Assembly (NCBI GenBank): GCA_003971905.1
Contig: RSEE01000183.1
Span: 1-28,572, forward strand
Direction of reading: 5' to 3'
Length of the DNA stretch: 28,572 bases
DNA from: Moniliella sp. 'wahieum'
Lineage: Eukaryota; Basidiomycota; Moniliellomycetes; Moniliellales; Moniliellaceae
The position numbers were made by a program, and so were the translations under genes. The number at the start of each line of letters is the position of its first letter. The first letter of the stretch is position 1. Below the pieces are notes generated by a model, which worked only from the letters and a program-made list of their open reading frames with translations, was not told the origin of the DNA and ran no database searches. Shown here one piece after another: positions 9,347 through 19,930 of this stretch.

Positions 9347-12300
9347 CTAAGGGAAGATGGCGCCCCCCTGCGCTGCGAGGGAGACGGGGTACGGTACGTG
9401 GGGTGCGGTACGCCACGCTACGCCGCCTGTTCCCGCCCTCGCGCCGAGGCAGGCCGACGCCAGAACAAGAGCTGGAAGGTGTGCTACCCGTGCCTGCACC
9501 CGCGCCCGCGCTGCCCGGCACACGTTCGAACTAGTCCGTTTCGCTTCCTCGCTCCCGGCTACACTGGGCGGGACCGAGCCCAACTCCGTGCCCGAGCCAA
9601 ACGAGCCCGATGTGGGTTGCATGGGCATCAGATCGGTACTGGGCGCAGGATGCAAGCCCAGCCCCAACCCAGTCCCAGCCCCAGCCACATCCTCCCCACG
9701 CAACGGCGGTGCAAAGAAGACCCCCGTCGTGTCCGTGGGGGGCCGTCAGGGAGAGTAGGAGGCGCGGGAGGCGCAGGAGCAGGAGCAGGGGAAGGCCAGA
9801 TCTGAGAAGGTTGCCACCGCGCTTCGCCGGCGGTGCGACTGAAGCATGTGACGACGGCAGCGGCCCCGGCCAGGCGCCATCAAGCTGTGCGACGAGAGGC
9901 CAGCCCGGAATCGAGTGGCGGCGGCATGGATTCCGACGAAAAGCGGTGGGAGGTAAGCCGTAGCCGTCGGCTTCCATATCCAGCAGCACCGTCCGCGCCG
10001 AAGGGTGGGCAGACAGGTACCCCGTCCCCGTCCCGGCGCCCGTCGGGTCCGCGCCCAAGCTCGTCCGACCCGGTGCACTCCCGGCCTGGCCTAGGCCACT
10101 GCTCGTGCCCGGGCCAAAGCTGGGACGGGACGCTTGCCACTGATCAAACGCCGACCAGGAATGGCGACCGAGCTCGTCGTCGTCAAACGGGCGCTGGAAC
10201 GCGCGTCGCACCGCCTCGTAGTCTGTTACCACCCCGCCACTCGGTCCAGCGGCACAGGTGGCCCAATCGGACCACTGATCGTACGCCCGCCCATACGCCC
10301 GCGCGTGTCGGGCAACTTGGATGTCATCTGGCCCAGGGGAAAAGCAGCGAACGTCGCTTGCCTGCCTCGGCGGGCGGCTCGTCCCGTGCGTCAAGCGGGG
10401 ACAAGGAGGTGCCGCCTAGCGCACTGGGCTCCCGACCAAACATACTCTTGCCCCACCAGGTGCGCTTGGCACCTTTGCCGCCCCGGTCGGGGTCGACCTC
10501 GTGCGCAGCGTACGAAGCGTGCGCAAGCGGCGGCGAAAAGTCCAGCTCGGGATGCTGCAGTTCCGGATGGCCATCGAGCGAAGGGTTGGATTGGACAAAG
10601 TGGTGGGAACTGTACAGCCCACCACTGGTGTGACTCATGTCCGTCTGGCCAAGGAACGCGGCCGAAGGCGCAGGGCGGTCCAGGTCGAGCGCAGGCCGGT
10701 GCACATCCGGCTCGCCGCCAACCCACTCCTCCATCGAGTTGGTCACCGACGGAGGCTGGACACCAAACTGCGCCAGTGCATCTTTGACCCGCGAGGGAGA
10801 GACCAGATTGGCATGCGTATCATCGTCCAAGTTGCCGAGCAAGTTGCTGGGCAAAAGGCCCTTGGCAAAGGGGGACACCGACGACAAGGACAGCAGCCCT
10901 GGGTCGTCCGGGTACAGTGGACCCGAAGGCGTCGTCGGCGCCTGCCTAGGAAACAGGCTCGCGGGACCAACATGTTCGCCACTACCATGCGGGTCGGCAT
11001 CAAGCGGCAGACCCAGTTCCATGTCTAAATCGTCTTCCATGTCCACTCGAGGTGGGAAAATGGGTTGAAGCGGATGCGGAGCCACGATCCGCGGACGGTC
11101 GCCCACCCTGACCGCGTTCGTGGGAAGGTAAGATCGAGGTAGGGATAAGCGGCGACCCAAAGTAGGTCGAGGACGCAGGGCGGGGAACACCTCAACGTCG
11201 TATCCCTGGGGCGCGAGCAGGCCCGTGTCGTACTCGGGTGCGTCCACCACCTCTTCAGGCCTGCTGGGCTCGGGAACGCCATAGGAGGGATCTACAGCGG
11301 GAGGGGAAGGGTCAGCCGGTTCGTCAGGCACTTGGCTCGCCAATTCGGCAGCCAGGCGGTCTTGCTCGGCCATGGCAAGGTGGGCTTGGGCTTGCTCCAA
11401 CAGCTGCTTGGCTTCAAGCAGTTCCTTCTCCACCGATGTTTCGTCTTGCTCCAAAGCGCCTAACTCGGATTGGAGGCGTGCCAATGTGGCTTGGTGGGCT
11501 GCGTTGGATTCTTCGAGCGTGGCCAGCCTACTTTTTCGCCGTCGAGACATGCTTGCAAGCGATGCGAGGCCGCGTCGGCTTGGCGGGTGAGCTGGTCCAA
11601 CGCAAGTTGCTGGTTCGCAATGCGTTCCAGTCGATGCGCGCGGACCGACTGGGCGGCAAGCAAGGTCCGTTCCGCTTCCTTCTTCTCTAGATCCGCCGCA
11701 CGCTTCGCCTCGTCCAAACTTTTCATCTGGCCCTTCAAATCGCCCCTCATTGCATCCTCATCCTTCTTTTGCCGGCGCAATTCATCCAGCTCCGCCTGCA
11801 ACGGCTCGCGCATCTCGGCCTCGGAGGAACGCAGATGCGCCAGCTGGGCTTCAGCTTCGTCGACAGCGGTGCGTGCCTCCTCCACCGCTCGCGCTAGGCC
11901 AGCGAGATCGTGTCGTCGACCGGGCTTGGTCGAACTGCCATTGGGACCGGTGGGCGGGGACTGCGATTCCGAAGCGGACCGTAGGGGACTCGCTCCTTTG
12001 GCCGATGTGCTGCCCCGCCCAGCAGCGGACGTACCAGGAGCATCGACCTGGTGCGGGGACGACGTATCGTTCTCATCTGGACAGCAGGCGGGAATAGTCA
12101 GTCGTTGATTCACATATAGAATTCAAAACGGGTGGGAGCGCAACGTACCTTGTCCCAGCGAGTCGTTCTCCATCGCCATGACCCCCACGGATCTTCGGAA
12201 GCAAGGGGCTGGTGCCAAGCACGGCCAAAGGCAGCGGCACGCTTGACGTCGTGGAGGAAGGTGCGAGCCCAGGCGGGGGTGCCGATGTACCAGGTGCCAA

Positions 12301-13490
12301 GCAGGCCAAAGAACCAATACGATCGGTGGTCAATCGCCGACAGCAAACCCGTCACGGGGGGGGGGAGCTCACCGCGGGTGCGAGCCAAGTTGGGCCCGTT
12401 GGGCGACGGGCCAGAGGCAATGGAGCGGCGGGTGACAATAACGACGGAAAAAAGGCGGTAATCGTAACGAGTGTAGGGCGGTGTCTTGACCGAGATGGCG
12501 AGATGGTTGGCAAACGAAAGCATATGCGGCGGGGAGGGGGGAGCTTGGATGCATCGAGTCCGAGATGGTCCCCGGGTGAGTCGAGGGTGAGGGCACGGAG
12601 GTTATTCTGGGCGGCGCGCAGATGCTCGCGGAAAGTAAGGTCGGTCAAAAAGGACTGGAACGACACATCTCCTGGGTTGCTCAGGTAGGCGACGAGAGCG
12701 AGGAGGGCAATCAAGGCGAGGCAGACGCACGCGGTGGTGGTCGAGAGGGAGGAGGAGATTTTCACCAAGGCAGAGGGTACCGAAGCTGCCGACGTGGACG
12801 TGGCCGTGACAGTGACCGTGGCTGCGGCGCTCGCACTCGCAGAGGCCGTGGTGGCCAGCAACGTCGGAGGAGGGGGAAGCAGGCCCTGGGTGTCCGCCGC
12901 CAGCGCAGGGAGGCTGCTGGGGAGCGTCGGCAGCGTCTCTGTGGGTGGGGGGTGGGTGTCGGGCGGAGTGGAAGAGGCGGCCGAGGCTGAGGAGCAGCGG
13001 GCGGAAGGGGAGGGTGGCGGTCCAGTTGATGGGGCGCGGGCCCCAGCCGGCGGGGTCGCGGGGCGGAGGGTGGCCGCGACGGCGGGGCGGAGGAGGAGGC
13101 GGCGGGGTCGGGGCGTGCGAGGACGTAGAGGGAGGCGACGAGGCCGAGGGCGATGGAGAGGATGCTGACGAGGGTGTGGAGGGCGGCGGAGGAGGCGGAG
13201 GGGGTGGCGGGGGGGCGGGGGAGGCGGCGCGGGGCGGGGCGAGCAGGGTGGAGAAGACGGCGGCGAAGGCAGCCAACGCGCCGGCCACCGCCGCCCCGCG
13301 CACGATCACAAGAAGCAGTCCCAGCACCGCGGCAAGCGGGGGGTGGGGGGGGGGTGGGGGAGTGGTGGTGGTGGGGTGGTGCACGTGGCGGTGGTGCACG
13401 TGGCGGTGGCGATGGCGGTGGTGTTGGCGGTGGTGGGCGGAGAGGAAGCGGTGGTGGTGAGCGCTGAGACTCAGCCACCACGGCCTGCAT
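9347..13490 (-). CDS. Large membrane-anchored coiled-coil protein, unrecognised family
   Basis: I do not recognise this protein. From ATG 13490 it starts with a Pro/His/Arg-rich stretch, then hydrophobic segments: AVLGLLLVIVRGAAVAGALA, ALHTLVSILSIALGLVASLY and TTACVCLALIALLALVAYLS. A soluble part follows (FREHLRAAQNNLRALTLD; YTRYDYRLFSVVIVTRRS), then an aromatic segment SYWFFGLLGTWYIGTPAWAR. After a 72-bp intron comes a Ser/Pro linker, then a long charged coiled coil of Glu, Lys, Arg, Gln and Ala (about 11350-11940: LARAVEEARTAVDEAEAQLA and onward). The C-terminal 600 or so residues are Ser/Pro/Gly-rich and probably disordered. Length is about 1350 residues. Several frame breaks occur; the largest intact frames are 10324-11550 and 11460-12113. 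The coiled coil beside N-terminal membrane spans suggests a tether or organiser; that is inference. Confidence 0.6.
12077..12148 (-). other. Intron in the coiled-coil gene
   Basis: GTACGT donor, CTGAC branch-site match and CAG acceptor on the minus strand. It joins MAMENDSLGQ to DENDTSSPHQVD in frame, which supports reading the membrane part and the coiled coil as one gene. Confidence 0.75.
13378..13407. repeat. Tandem 15-bp repeat in a GGT-rich tract
   Basis: Two exact copies of GGTGCACGTGGCGGT inside a longer GGTGGT-rich stretch (about 13330-13450). On the minus strand it encodes Pro-Arg-Ala-Pro or His-rich low complexity in the N-terminus of the coiled-coil protein. Confidence 0.8.
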
Positions 13491-13659
13491 GCAGGCAACG
13501 GGCGGAACTGCGCATTCCGCGGGGGCGGGGCGTACGTAAGGGGGTGGGCGACCTGTCGGGCGTGGGCGGGCGGGGAGCTTCTTGGCTCTGCTCCACCACA
13601 GCCTTGCGCTGCGTTTTGCCCGTTTCATTTCTGCGCACCAACCCTAGTCTGCCCGCGCC
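13491..13659. promoter_or_regulatory. Short bidirectional promoter region
   Basis: This 169-bp gap separates head-to-head starts of the coiled-coil gene (ATG 13490, minus) and BDF1 (ATG 13660, plus). It contains GGGCGGGGCG and a GTACGTAAG sequence, and has no TATA box that I can see. Confidence 0.5.
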
Positions 13660-15838
13660 ATGAGCGAGCCCGCCGCCCCACCACCAACACCACCGCCAGC
13701 ACCGTCCCCGCCACCTCCAACACCGCCACCGCCACCCCAGCGCCGTCCCCACCACCACCACCACCGCCTCCCCATCCCACCCCCCACCACCTAACCCACC
13801 CCCACCACCTCTCCAGTCCGCGCCGCCTCGCCCCCCGGCACCGCCCTCGCCCTCTCGCCCACCCCCACCCCACCTCCACCACCTCCCACCCCCCGCCCAA
13901 GGAGGTCCCCCAATGGGACCCCAGCCTCACCATCGGCGGCCTCGCCCCGGCCCCATCACCCTCACCACCGCCCAGGTCAAGTTCCTCCAGAACGTCATCA
14001 AGGCCCTCAAGGGCCGCATCGAGGCCCGCCCCTTCCTCGCCCCCGTTGACCCCGTCGCCCAGGGCGTGCCCCACTACCCCACCATCGTCACCACCCCATG
14101 GACCTCGGCACCGTCGACATCAAGCTCGCCCTCACCGCCGCCACCCTCAAGGGCGGCAACAAGCCCACCGAGAAGGTCAAGCTCGCGCCCAGTTGGGGCC
14201 TCGATGTGCGCTCCGACGTCTACCTCACGCCGCAGCAGGTCCAAGACGACGTGCGCCTCGTCTTAACAACACGCGCATCTTCAATGGCCCCGCCACCTCA
14301 TCTCGCTCAACGCCGAGTGCTCGAGTCGGTTTTGACAAGCACATCCGATCCCTTCCCTCTGCCACCACCGCACCCGCCCTGCCCCCCTCCGACGCGACCC
14401 GTTCCTTGTCCTCCTTTAGCCACGCCCCCAAACGCGAGATCCACCCGCCACCATCAAAAGACATCCTCTACGAGGAGCTCCCCAGCGGCCAGACCCGGCG
14501 CAAGTCCAAGCTCTTCAATGCTGCCCAGTCCGAGGCCGAGGCGGCTCACTGGGACAAAGTCGCCGCGGCCGAGCTCAAATTTTGCGCCAAGGTGGTGGAG
14601 GAATTGTTCAAGCCTTCCCACTCGGACGTGGCGTGGGTGTTTTATGACTTGCCCGATCGGTCGCTGGACTATGCACCGGCGTATTATGCCATGATCCACC
14701 ACCCCATTTCCCTTTCTGACCTGCAGCTGCGACTGCGTCAAGGCCAGTACGCCGACGCAGCCGAGTTTGACGCAGATGTGCAACTCTTGTTTCGCAACTG
14801 CTTTACCTTCAACCCGCCTGGGTCGGATGTGTACGTGATGGGCGAGCGGCTGAAGGCCGTGTACGAGCGGGTCTGGGCCAAGCGGCCCGAGCCCAAACCG
14901 TTTGTCGAGGACCCGATCGAACCCACGCCTGTGCCCGAATCCAATTTGTTGGCCCAAGCACTGCGCGACCAGGCTCACCTTCTTGTACTCCAAGCCGAGG
15001 AGATGGAGGCGGAGAAGCCGACACAGCGTGCGATCGCCCATGCTCGATCCACCTTGTCTCTCTTGGGCGCGCTACCGGACGGCGTACTGGCATCTTCTCC
15101 CAGTGGATACGGGGGCGGAGGCAGTGTGACCGGCGGCGCGAAACGACGCAAATCGGTTGCGACCAGCGAGAATGGCAGTAAACGCCCTCCCGCCAAGCGC
15201 CCCCAAGAAAGTTCCGGGCCTCGAGCAAGGCGTCGGCGGCCCGCGCCAGCACACCGGGCGACGTTGGGTCGTGCCAGTGGCTAGCTCGGCACCGGCAGCG
15301 GCAAAGCGCCCTGCCGCCAAAAACCTGCCCCCAAGCGCGCACGCAAGTCCAAGACGGCCGCCTCGGACGAGGAGGACGAGGAAGACATACGGTTGGTCAC
15401 GTACGAGCAAAAGGAGGAGTTGGCCAACAGATCACTACCTTGCCCGAAGACCGACTGGAGGGCGCACTGAAGATCATTGCGGAGGACAAACCAGACTCGG
15501 CGTGGAGGAGGAAGAGATTGAGTTGGACATTGATGATTTGAGTCCGCGCACGCTGTACAAGTTGTACCGCTACGTTGTGCGTCCCAAGGAAAAAGACGAC
15601 GCACAGCAAGCCAGTCAAGAATGCGAATGATGGGCGCAAGCGCGGCACGGGCGGCTTGAAGGGCAAGACGCTCAACGAGTCGGAGGAAACGGCTAGGATC
15701 GAACGGTTGCAGGCCCAGCTACAGCAGTTTGAAGGGTCGGCATTGGGCTTTGATGCGCCCCTGCCAGCCACGCATGATGATCTGGTCAACTCGGATAGCT
15801 CCGACTCGGAGAGCGACATGTCGGGCGAAGACTTTTGA
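13660..15838 (+). CDS. BDF1: BET-family double-bromodomain protein (BDF1-like)
   Basis: BET proteins read acetylated histones through two bromodomains and recruit transcription machinery through the ET domain. ATG 13660 opens a Pro/His-rich N-terminus. Bromodomain 1 (about 13960-14345) shows TTAQVKFLQNVIKALKG, a PMDLGTVDIKLA segment and RIFNGP with the acetyl-lysine-binding Asn. Bromodomain 2 (about 14575-14890) shows VFYDLPDRSLDYAPAYYAMI, HHPISLSDLQLRLRQGQYAD and NCFTFNPPGSDVYVMG with its Asn. The ET domain (about 15385-15590) shows VTYEQKEELAN, ITTLPEDRLEGALKIIAED and ELDIDDLSPRTLYKLYRYVV. A short Gln/Glu coiled segment and an acidic Ser/Asp tail (SDSSDSESDMSGEDF) end at 15838. Breaks near 13795, 14095, 14265-14335, 15290 and 15420-15600 are consistent with single missing bases. 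Length is about 730 residues, normal for fungal Bdf proteins. Confidence 0.95.
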
Positions 15839-16585
15839 AGAGTCGCAAGCGGCGGGTTGCCCTCTGCTCTGCTCTTCTGTGTTGCTCAAGGGTCTTGCCT
15901 GCAATGCCTCCCTGGCCATTCATCATCGATCCCGCCTCCTGTCTGCTTGCTTGTGACGTGCGTAGTAGGTATAGACCAGTCACTTCCAACGAGCACAGGT
16001 GTCGACTGTGACCACTGACCGGCGATCGCTCTGCGGAATGCTCTATTATAGGTGCGATCATGGTCAGCTGCCGAAGGGGCAGGAGCCAACCAGGACAAGG
16101 CAGTGTGCCACCATGTCACAGACGACGTGCCAAAGAGAAAGGGAGGTGGTGCTATTATAGCCTCCCACATTCACTTGCCCATATATATATTCCAGTGCCT
16201 TTTGCAACCTCAAGGCCGCTGAGCTGACTCTTGCGTTGGGCCCACACACCTGCCCAGACTCCCTCACTGGAAGGCTGGATCAGACTATCTCTGGCGCACT
16301 GTTGCAGCCCAAAACAGACTGCAGATGATGTACCAGCAATTAAATGAAAAGGCAGTCGATTGTGTTGATGGGGGCGTCTTGATATGTCATTGCGTATCTC
16401 GTTTGCTCGTTTGCTGGCCGGCAGAGACGGCTGTCCCTCCAGACGGGGTAACATACATGGCCACGTGCACGGTCGTTAAGTCGGAATCTTCAGCGGGCGT
16501 CCGGAAGGGTATGGCGCTGTCCTCGTTGGTGCGCCGAGCACTTCAAACGAGCGCCGGCGAGGCTGTGGGAGAGGTGCTCTGGGTA
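15839..16585. other. Convergent intergenic region
   Basis: Lies between the 3' ends of BDF1 and the AAA-protein gene. It has two TATTATAG elements (about 16043-16050 and 16153-16160) and an (AT)n stretch at about 16182-16189. I see no coding sequence. The C-terminus of the AAA protein might extend into it by 20-30 residues. Confidence 0.4.
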
Positions 16586-18675
16586 CTAGGCAACGTGGCC
16601 GGAACCAGCGGGGGGGACAGGACGTGGACCGCGGCAAGCCCTCAATCTCTCTGCCTCAAGAGTAGGATGATGCTCCAGCTGTTGGGCCAAGCGGTGGACT
16701 TGGGCCCGGTGCTGGTCCAGCACGCGTCGCGCGTGGCTCAACGCCTTGGCCAGGGCTTTTTCTACCGCCTCGTCCACGAGGGCTTGGGTGGCGCGGGAAT
16801 CGACTGGGGTTTGGTCCGTGGCAGAGGAGAGGCCAAGGGACCTAGGCTGCTCATCCCAAATCGGACCACCATCGCTCGTGCCAACCGGTCGCTTCCGCCA
16901 GCTCGTCCTGGCTCCGAGGTGAGTGACGGCAAGAAAAGCATCTCCCCAGCCCGGCCGGCTAAGAGGCAGGCGAGGCGCTGCTCCAGCTCGGCTTGTGAGG
17001 CCAACTCGGACGTAGGCCGAGCCACAATCCATCCTGGCGCCGAGCTGGTCCCGATGCCCACCCCCGCACGCGCCACGCCCGCGACAGGGCAGGTACCATC
17101 GCGCAGCAATGCGAGCGGCAGTATGCACGCGGGCCGTCTGCTCTTCCTTCAACAGAGCCGGCCGAGGACCAAGAGGCCCCTTTTGTACCCGTGCCACCGC
17201 AAGGTCCAAATGCGTTGGCTCACCCACTCGGCGCCCTGTCGTGCGGCAAGCAGCGCCGCATCGTTGCACAGGACGCGATCGCTGCCCCTGACCAATCTGG
17301 CGTGGCGGCAGCAAGCAGCGGGCCAGCTTGGTGCGGTCCAGGGCTGGGTCCAATTGCAACGGAGCGAGGTGGACCGAGAAGATGGCTCGTCGGCCTCTTC
17401 ATCTGGCGCGGGCAGCGCAATGTGACGGTCAAACCGACCGGCCCGCTTCACCGCCTCGTCCAGCACATCGGGACGGTTGGTCGCAGCCAAGACCAAGACA
17501 TTTTCCTGGGTGGAAAACCCATCGAGTTGAACCACAGCAACTCGTTCAGCGTCGCTTCCCGCTCGTCGCACCCACCGCCCATACCCTCGGCCCCGGCGCC
17601 GCGTGCGCGCGCCAACGCATCAATCTCATCCACAAAGATCAGCTGGGTGCATTGGAACGCGCCTGCTCAAACAGTTCCCGCACCCGCGCCGCCCCAACCC
17701 CCACATACGTGTCACTAAACTCGGACCCCGAACATGCATAGCGGAACGCGCGCTTCGCCCGCAATCGCGCGCGCTAAAAACGTTTTGCCCATCCCGGCGG
17801 ACCGGTCAGCAGAGCTCCCCGCGGGCGGGCGCCCAGTTGGCGCGCCCGATGCGCATGGGGCGCCGACAGAAACGAAACCAGTTCTTCCACCTCGGCCTTG
17901 GCGGGGCCCAAGCCCGCGACAGAGGCGAGGGTGATGCTGGACCGTGGGGCGGACGGAGCGGCAGCTCGAGCGCCGGAACCGAGAAGCGACTTGGTTTGGC
18001 CCCAGAGGGATTGACCCGCATTACGCCACGAAAGTCCCCCCGGGGATGTGAGGCTGTGCCGCGCCATCGAGAAAGAGAAGGAACGCACAGAAGCCCAGGG
18101 TGGGAGCCAAGGCCCAGGCCATGTCCCATCCGTACGAATCGGAAAACCGGACGGGAGGAAATACGTCCCTCTGCTCCGATGGGAGGGCCGCAAGCGCCGT
18201 GTCCAGATGCGCCTCGACCCATTCGGCCGACGGAACATTGACGAGGAAATGCTTGGTGTGAGCGGCCGGGCCCGAGAGGGAGATGCCCTTGGACAGCAGG
18301 TCGGCATAGGGGTTGAGGTGGATGTGGGCGCGGGTGCCACCGACAACCTCGATGCGGTGCACCAGGCCCGACGGAAGCAACACGCGGCTCACCTCGTCCC
18401 AGGATAGTTCCATGGCTGCCTCTTCGGGCGGGGAGGATGTGGAGGCGAGGTAGGCGGCGGCGGCGAGGATGATGCCGGCCTGCGTATGGGTGAGGCGGAA
18501 GGAGGATGGATGGTGGTGGTTGCTGGTGTTGGTGGTGGTGGGAGGCGGTGCTGCGGTGGAGACGCTGGTGAGCAGGCGCGAGGGGGTGGGAGGGTATTTG
18601 CGCCAGCGGCGGCCGACGCGACGGCAGGCTGCGCAGCGTCCGAGGCAACGACGGCAGCAGCACTGGGGGGCGCAT
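16586..18675 (-). CDS. Mitochondrial m-AAA family protein (Yta12/Afg3-like) with degenerate peptidase motif
   Basis: m-AAA proteins are inner-membrane ATP-dependent proteases facing the matrix. ATG 18675 opens an Arg/Leu/Ser-rich presequence, then a first span ([14 protein letters not shown]), the intermembrane-space FtsH extracellular-type domain ([32 protein letters not shown]) and a second span ([19 protein letters not shown]). The AAA domain has Walker A GPPG.GKT (about 17781-17803, split by one missing base), [11 protein letters not shown], Walker [13 protein letters not shown] (about 17610-17640) and the second region of homology with arginine finger ([20 protein letters not shown]). 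In the M41 domain, EEQTARV should be followed within a few residues by HEAGH; the sequence reads HTAAR (17111-17125) and no frame gives HEXXH. Later M41 parts ([34 protein letters not shown]) are recognisable. Length is about 700 residues, slightly short for the family. Confidence 0.85.
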
Positions 18676-19667
18676 GGTGGGATGGGGGGGCGAAGGAGGC
18701 GACGGAAGGAGGGAAGAAAAGAAGGTGGACAAGACGCCGTCTGTAGGAGCGCCCACAGCCACGCCTCTGACAGCACGCATAACCTCCCCAGGGACTGAGT
18801 ACTGAAGACACAGCGGGGCGGCAGACTGAGAGCAGGTGTATTATAATTTGCCAAGTGGGGTCATAATGCGTTGGACGCACCAGACGGCCAGTCGGGCAGA
18901 GCCGGGAGCATCGCCCGGGGCGCCACACTGGGGCACCGACGGTCAATATCAATAGCCTCCTCCTTGAGGCGAACCCACCAAGCACATCGCTCCACTTCTT
19001 GCCCAGACGACACCCATCACCCACCCATCACCCGAGCTGCCTTCCTGCCCGCCCCTGGGCGCCCAAAATGGGCTGAGATGCTCAGCCAGCCCGCCGCGCG
19101 GGGTAAATAGCAAATCCCAATCCCCACTCAACATTTCCATCCCCGTGGGGCTGCGCGCCACCCCCACACAACGCCCCCACAATAACAGCTGCTGCTGACC
19201 ACACCCGTTCCAAGTCCACCCTTGGGCCCCTCGGAGAGGTGGCCGAGTACTTGGCCCCACCGACGCCGACAAGCAAATGGGGCACGATCTGGGAACCTTG
19301 CCGTTCTTCCCTGTGGTGGGATGGGTGAACAACGATTTTGCCCATTACATCCCACAGAACGGTTTTGCCAGTTATGCCTACAGAGGCGGCGCGGATACGC
19401 AAGGACATTATGCTCATGATCGTAAGCGCGGAATACGCAAGGACATTATGCTCATGATCGTACTGTTTGGCGGGGAGCCACATTTGCTCTGTGTACGAAT
19501 CCCCTGGGATACGGTGGTGGACTGTGCGAGCCGTTGACCAGCTTCTTCTTGGACGGAGAGCTGGGGCAGAAGGGAGCGGATGAATGGGCGCTTGGGTACA
19601 TCCTTGTTGGGATCAGACCCACTGCTGTGGTCACACTTCTAGTCACCAGATTGACTGGCCCCTGATT
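18676..19667. other. Intergenic region upstream of the AAA gene, with tandem duplication
   Basis: No conserved protein is recognised. A TATTATAATTT element at about 18839-18849 could serve the minus-strand AAA gene. A short plus-strand open frame at 19277-19537 has no family features and spans the tandem repeat, so I do not call it a gene. Confidence 0.4.
19389..19462. repeat. Tandem duplication of a 36-37-bp unit
   Basis: Unit 1 (19389-19424) and unit 2 (19426-19462) share ACGCAAGGACATTATGCTCA and the following TGATCGTA exactly. They differ only by one inserted A near the start of unit 2. No further copies are seen in the window. Confidence 0.92.
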
Positions 19668-19930
19668 TGTTCTAGACCCTGACTTCCCTCTTTGGCTATG
19701 CTCCCCGTTCCTTCTTCATGTGACTTAGCTTGCATGTTCTCTTCTCTCCGAGGCATATATACCTCACCCTCTTTTTCCACTCGATGAATATGATTCTCAT
19801 CCTTTCCCCCATTCTCCATCTCTCTTGTTAAGTTTGATCATCCCACTCAGCCTTCCTGGCTTTTAGCCCAACTACTCACCCCATCTTGTTCGACATCTCC
19901 CTCCGCCCTACCTCACTCCCCTCCCACCCC
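19668..19930 (+). other. Possible LTR or promoter of the gag-like element
   Basis: An AT-richer stretch beginning TGTTCTAGACC, with a TATA-like ATATATAC at about 19755-19762 followed by pyrimidine-rich sequence up to the gag-like ATG at 19931. This layout resembles a retrotransposon LTR and leader. I found no second LTR copy and no clear primer-binding site in the window, so it may be an ordinary promoter. Confidence 0.25.

Noticed and set aside
8579..9534. Small plus-strand proteins in the tRNA upstream region
   Set aside because: No conserved motif, weak start codons, and partly antisense to the coiled-coil gene's 3' end.
15839..16585. Centromere or replication origin in the TATA-rich convergent region
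   Set aside because: The AT-rich stretches are short, and I see no repeated core motif or other support.
16325..17425. Long plus-strand open frame
   Set aside because: It is antisense to the conserved m-AAA peptidase region and shows no domain of its own.
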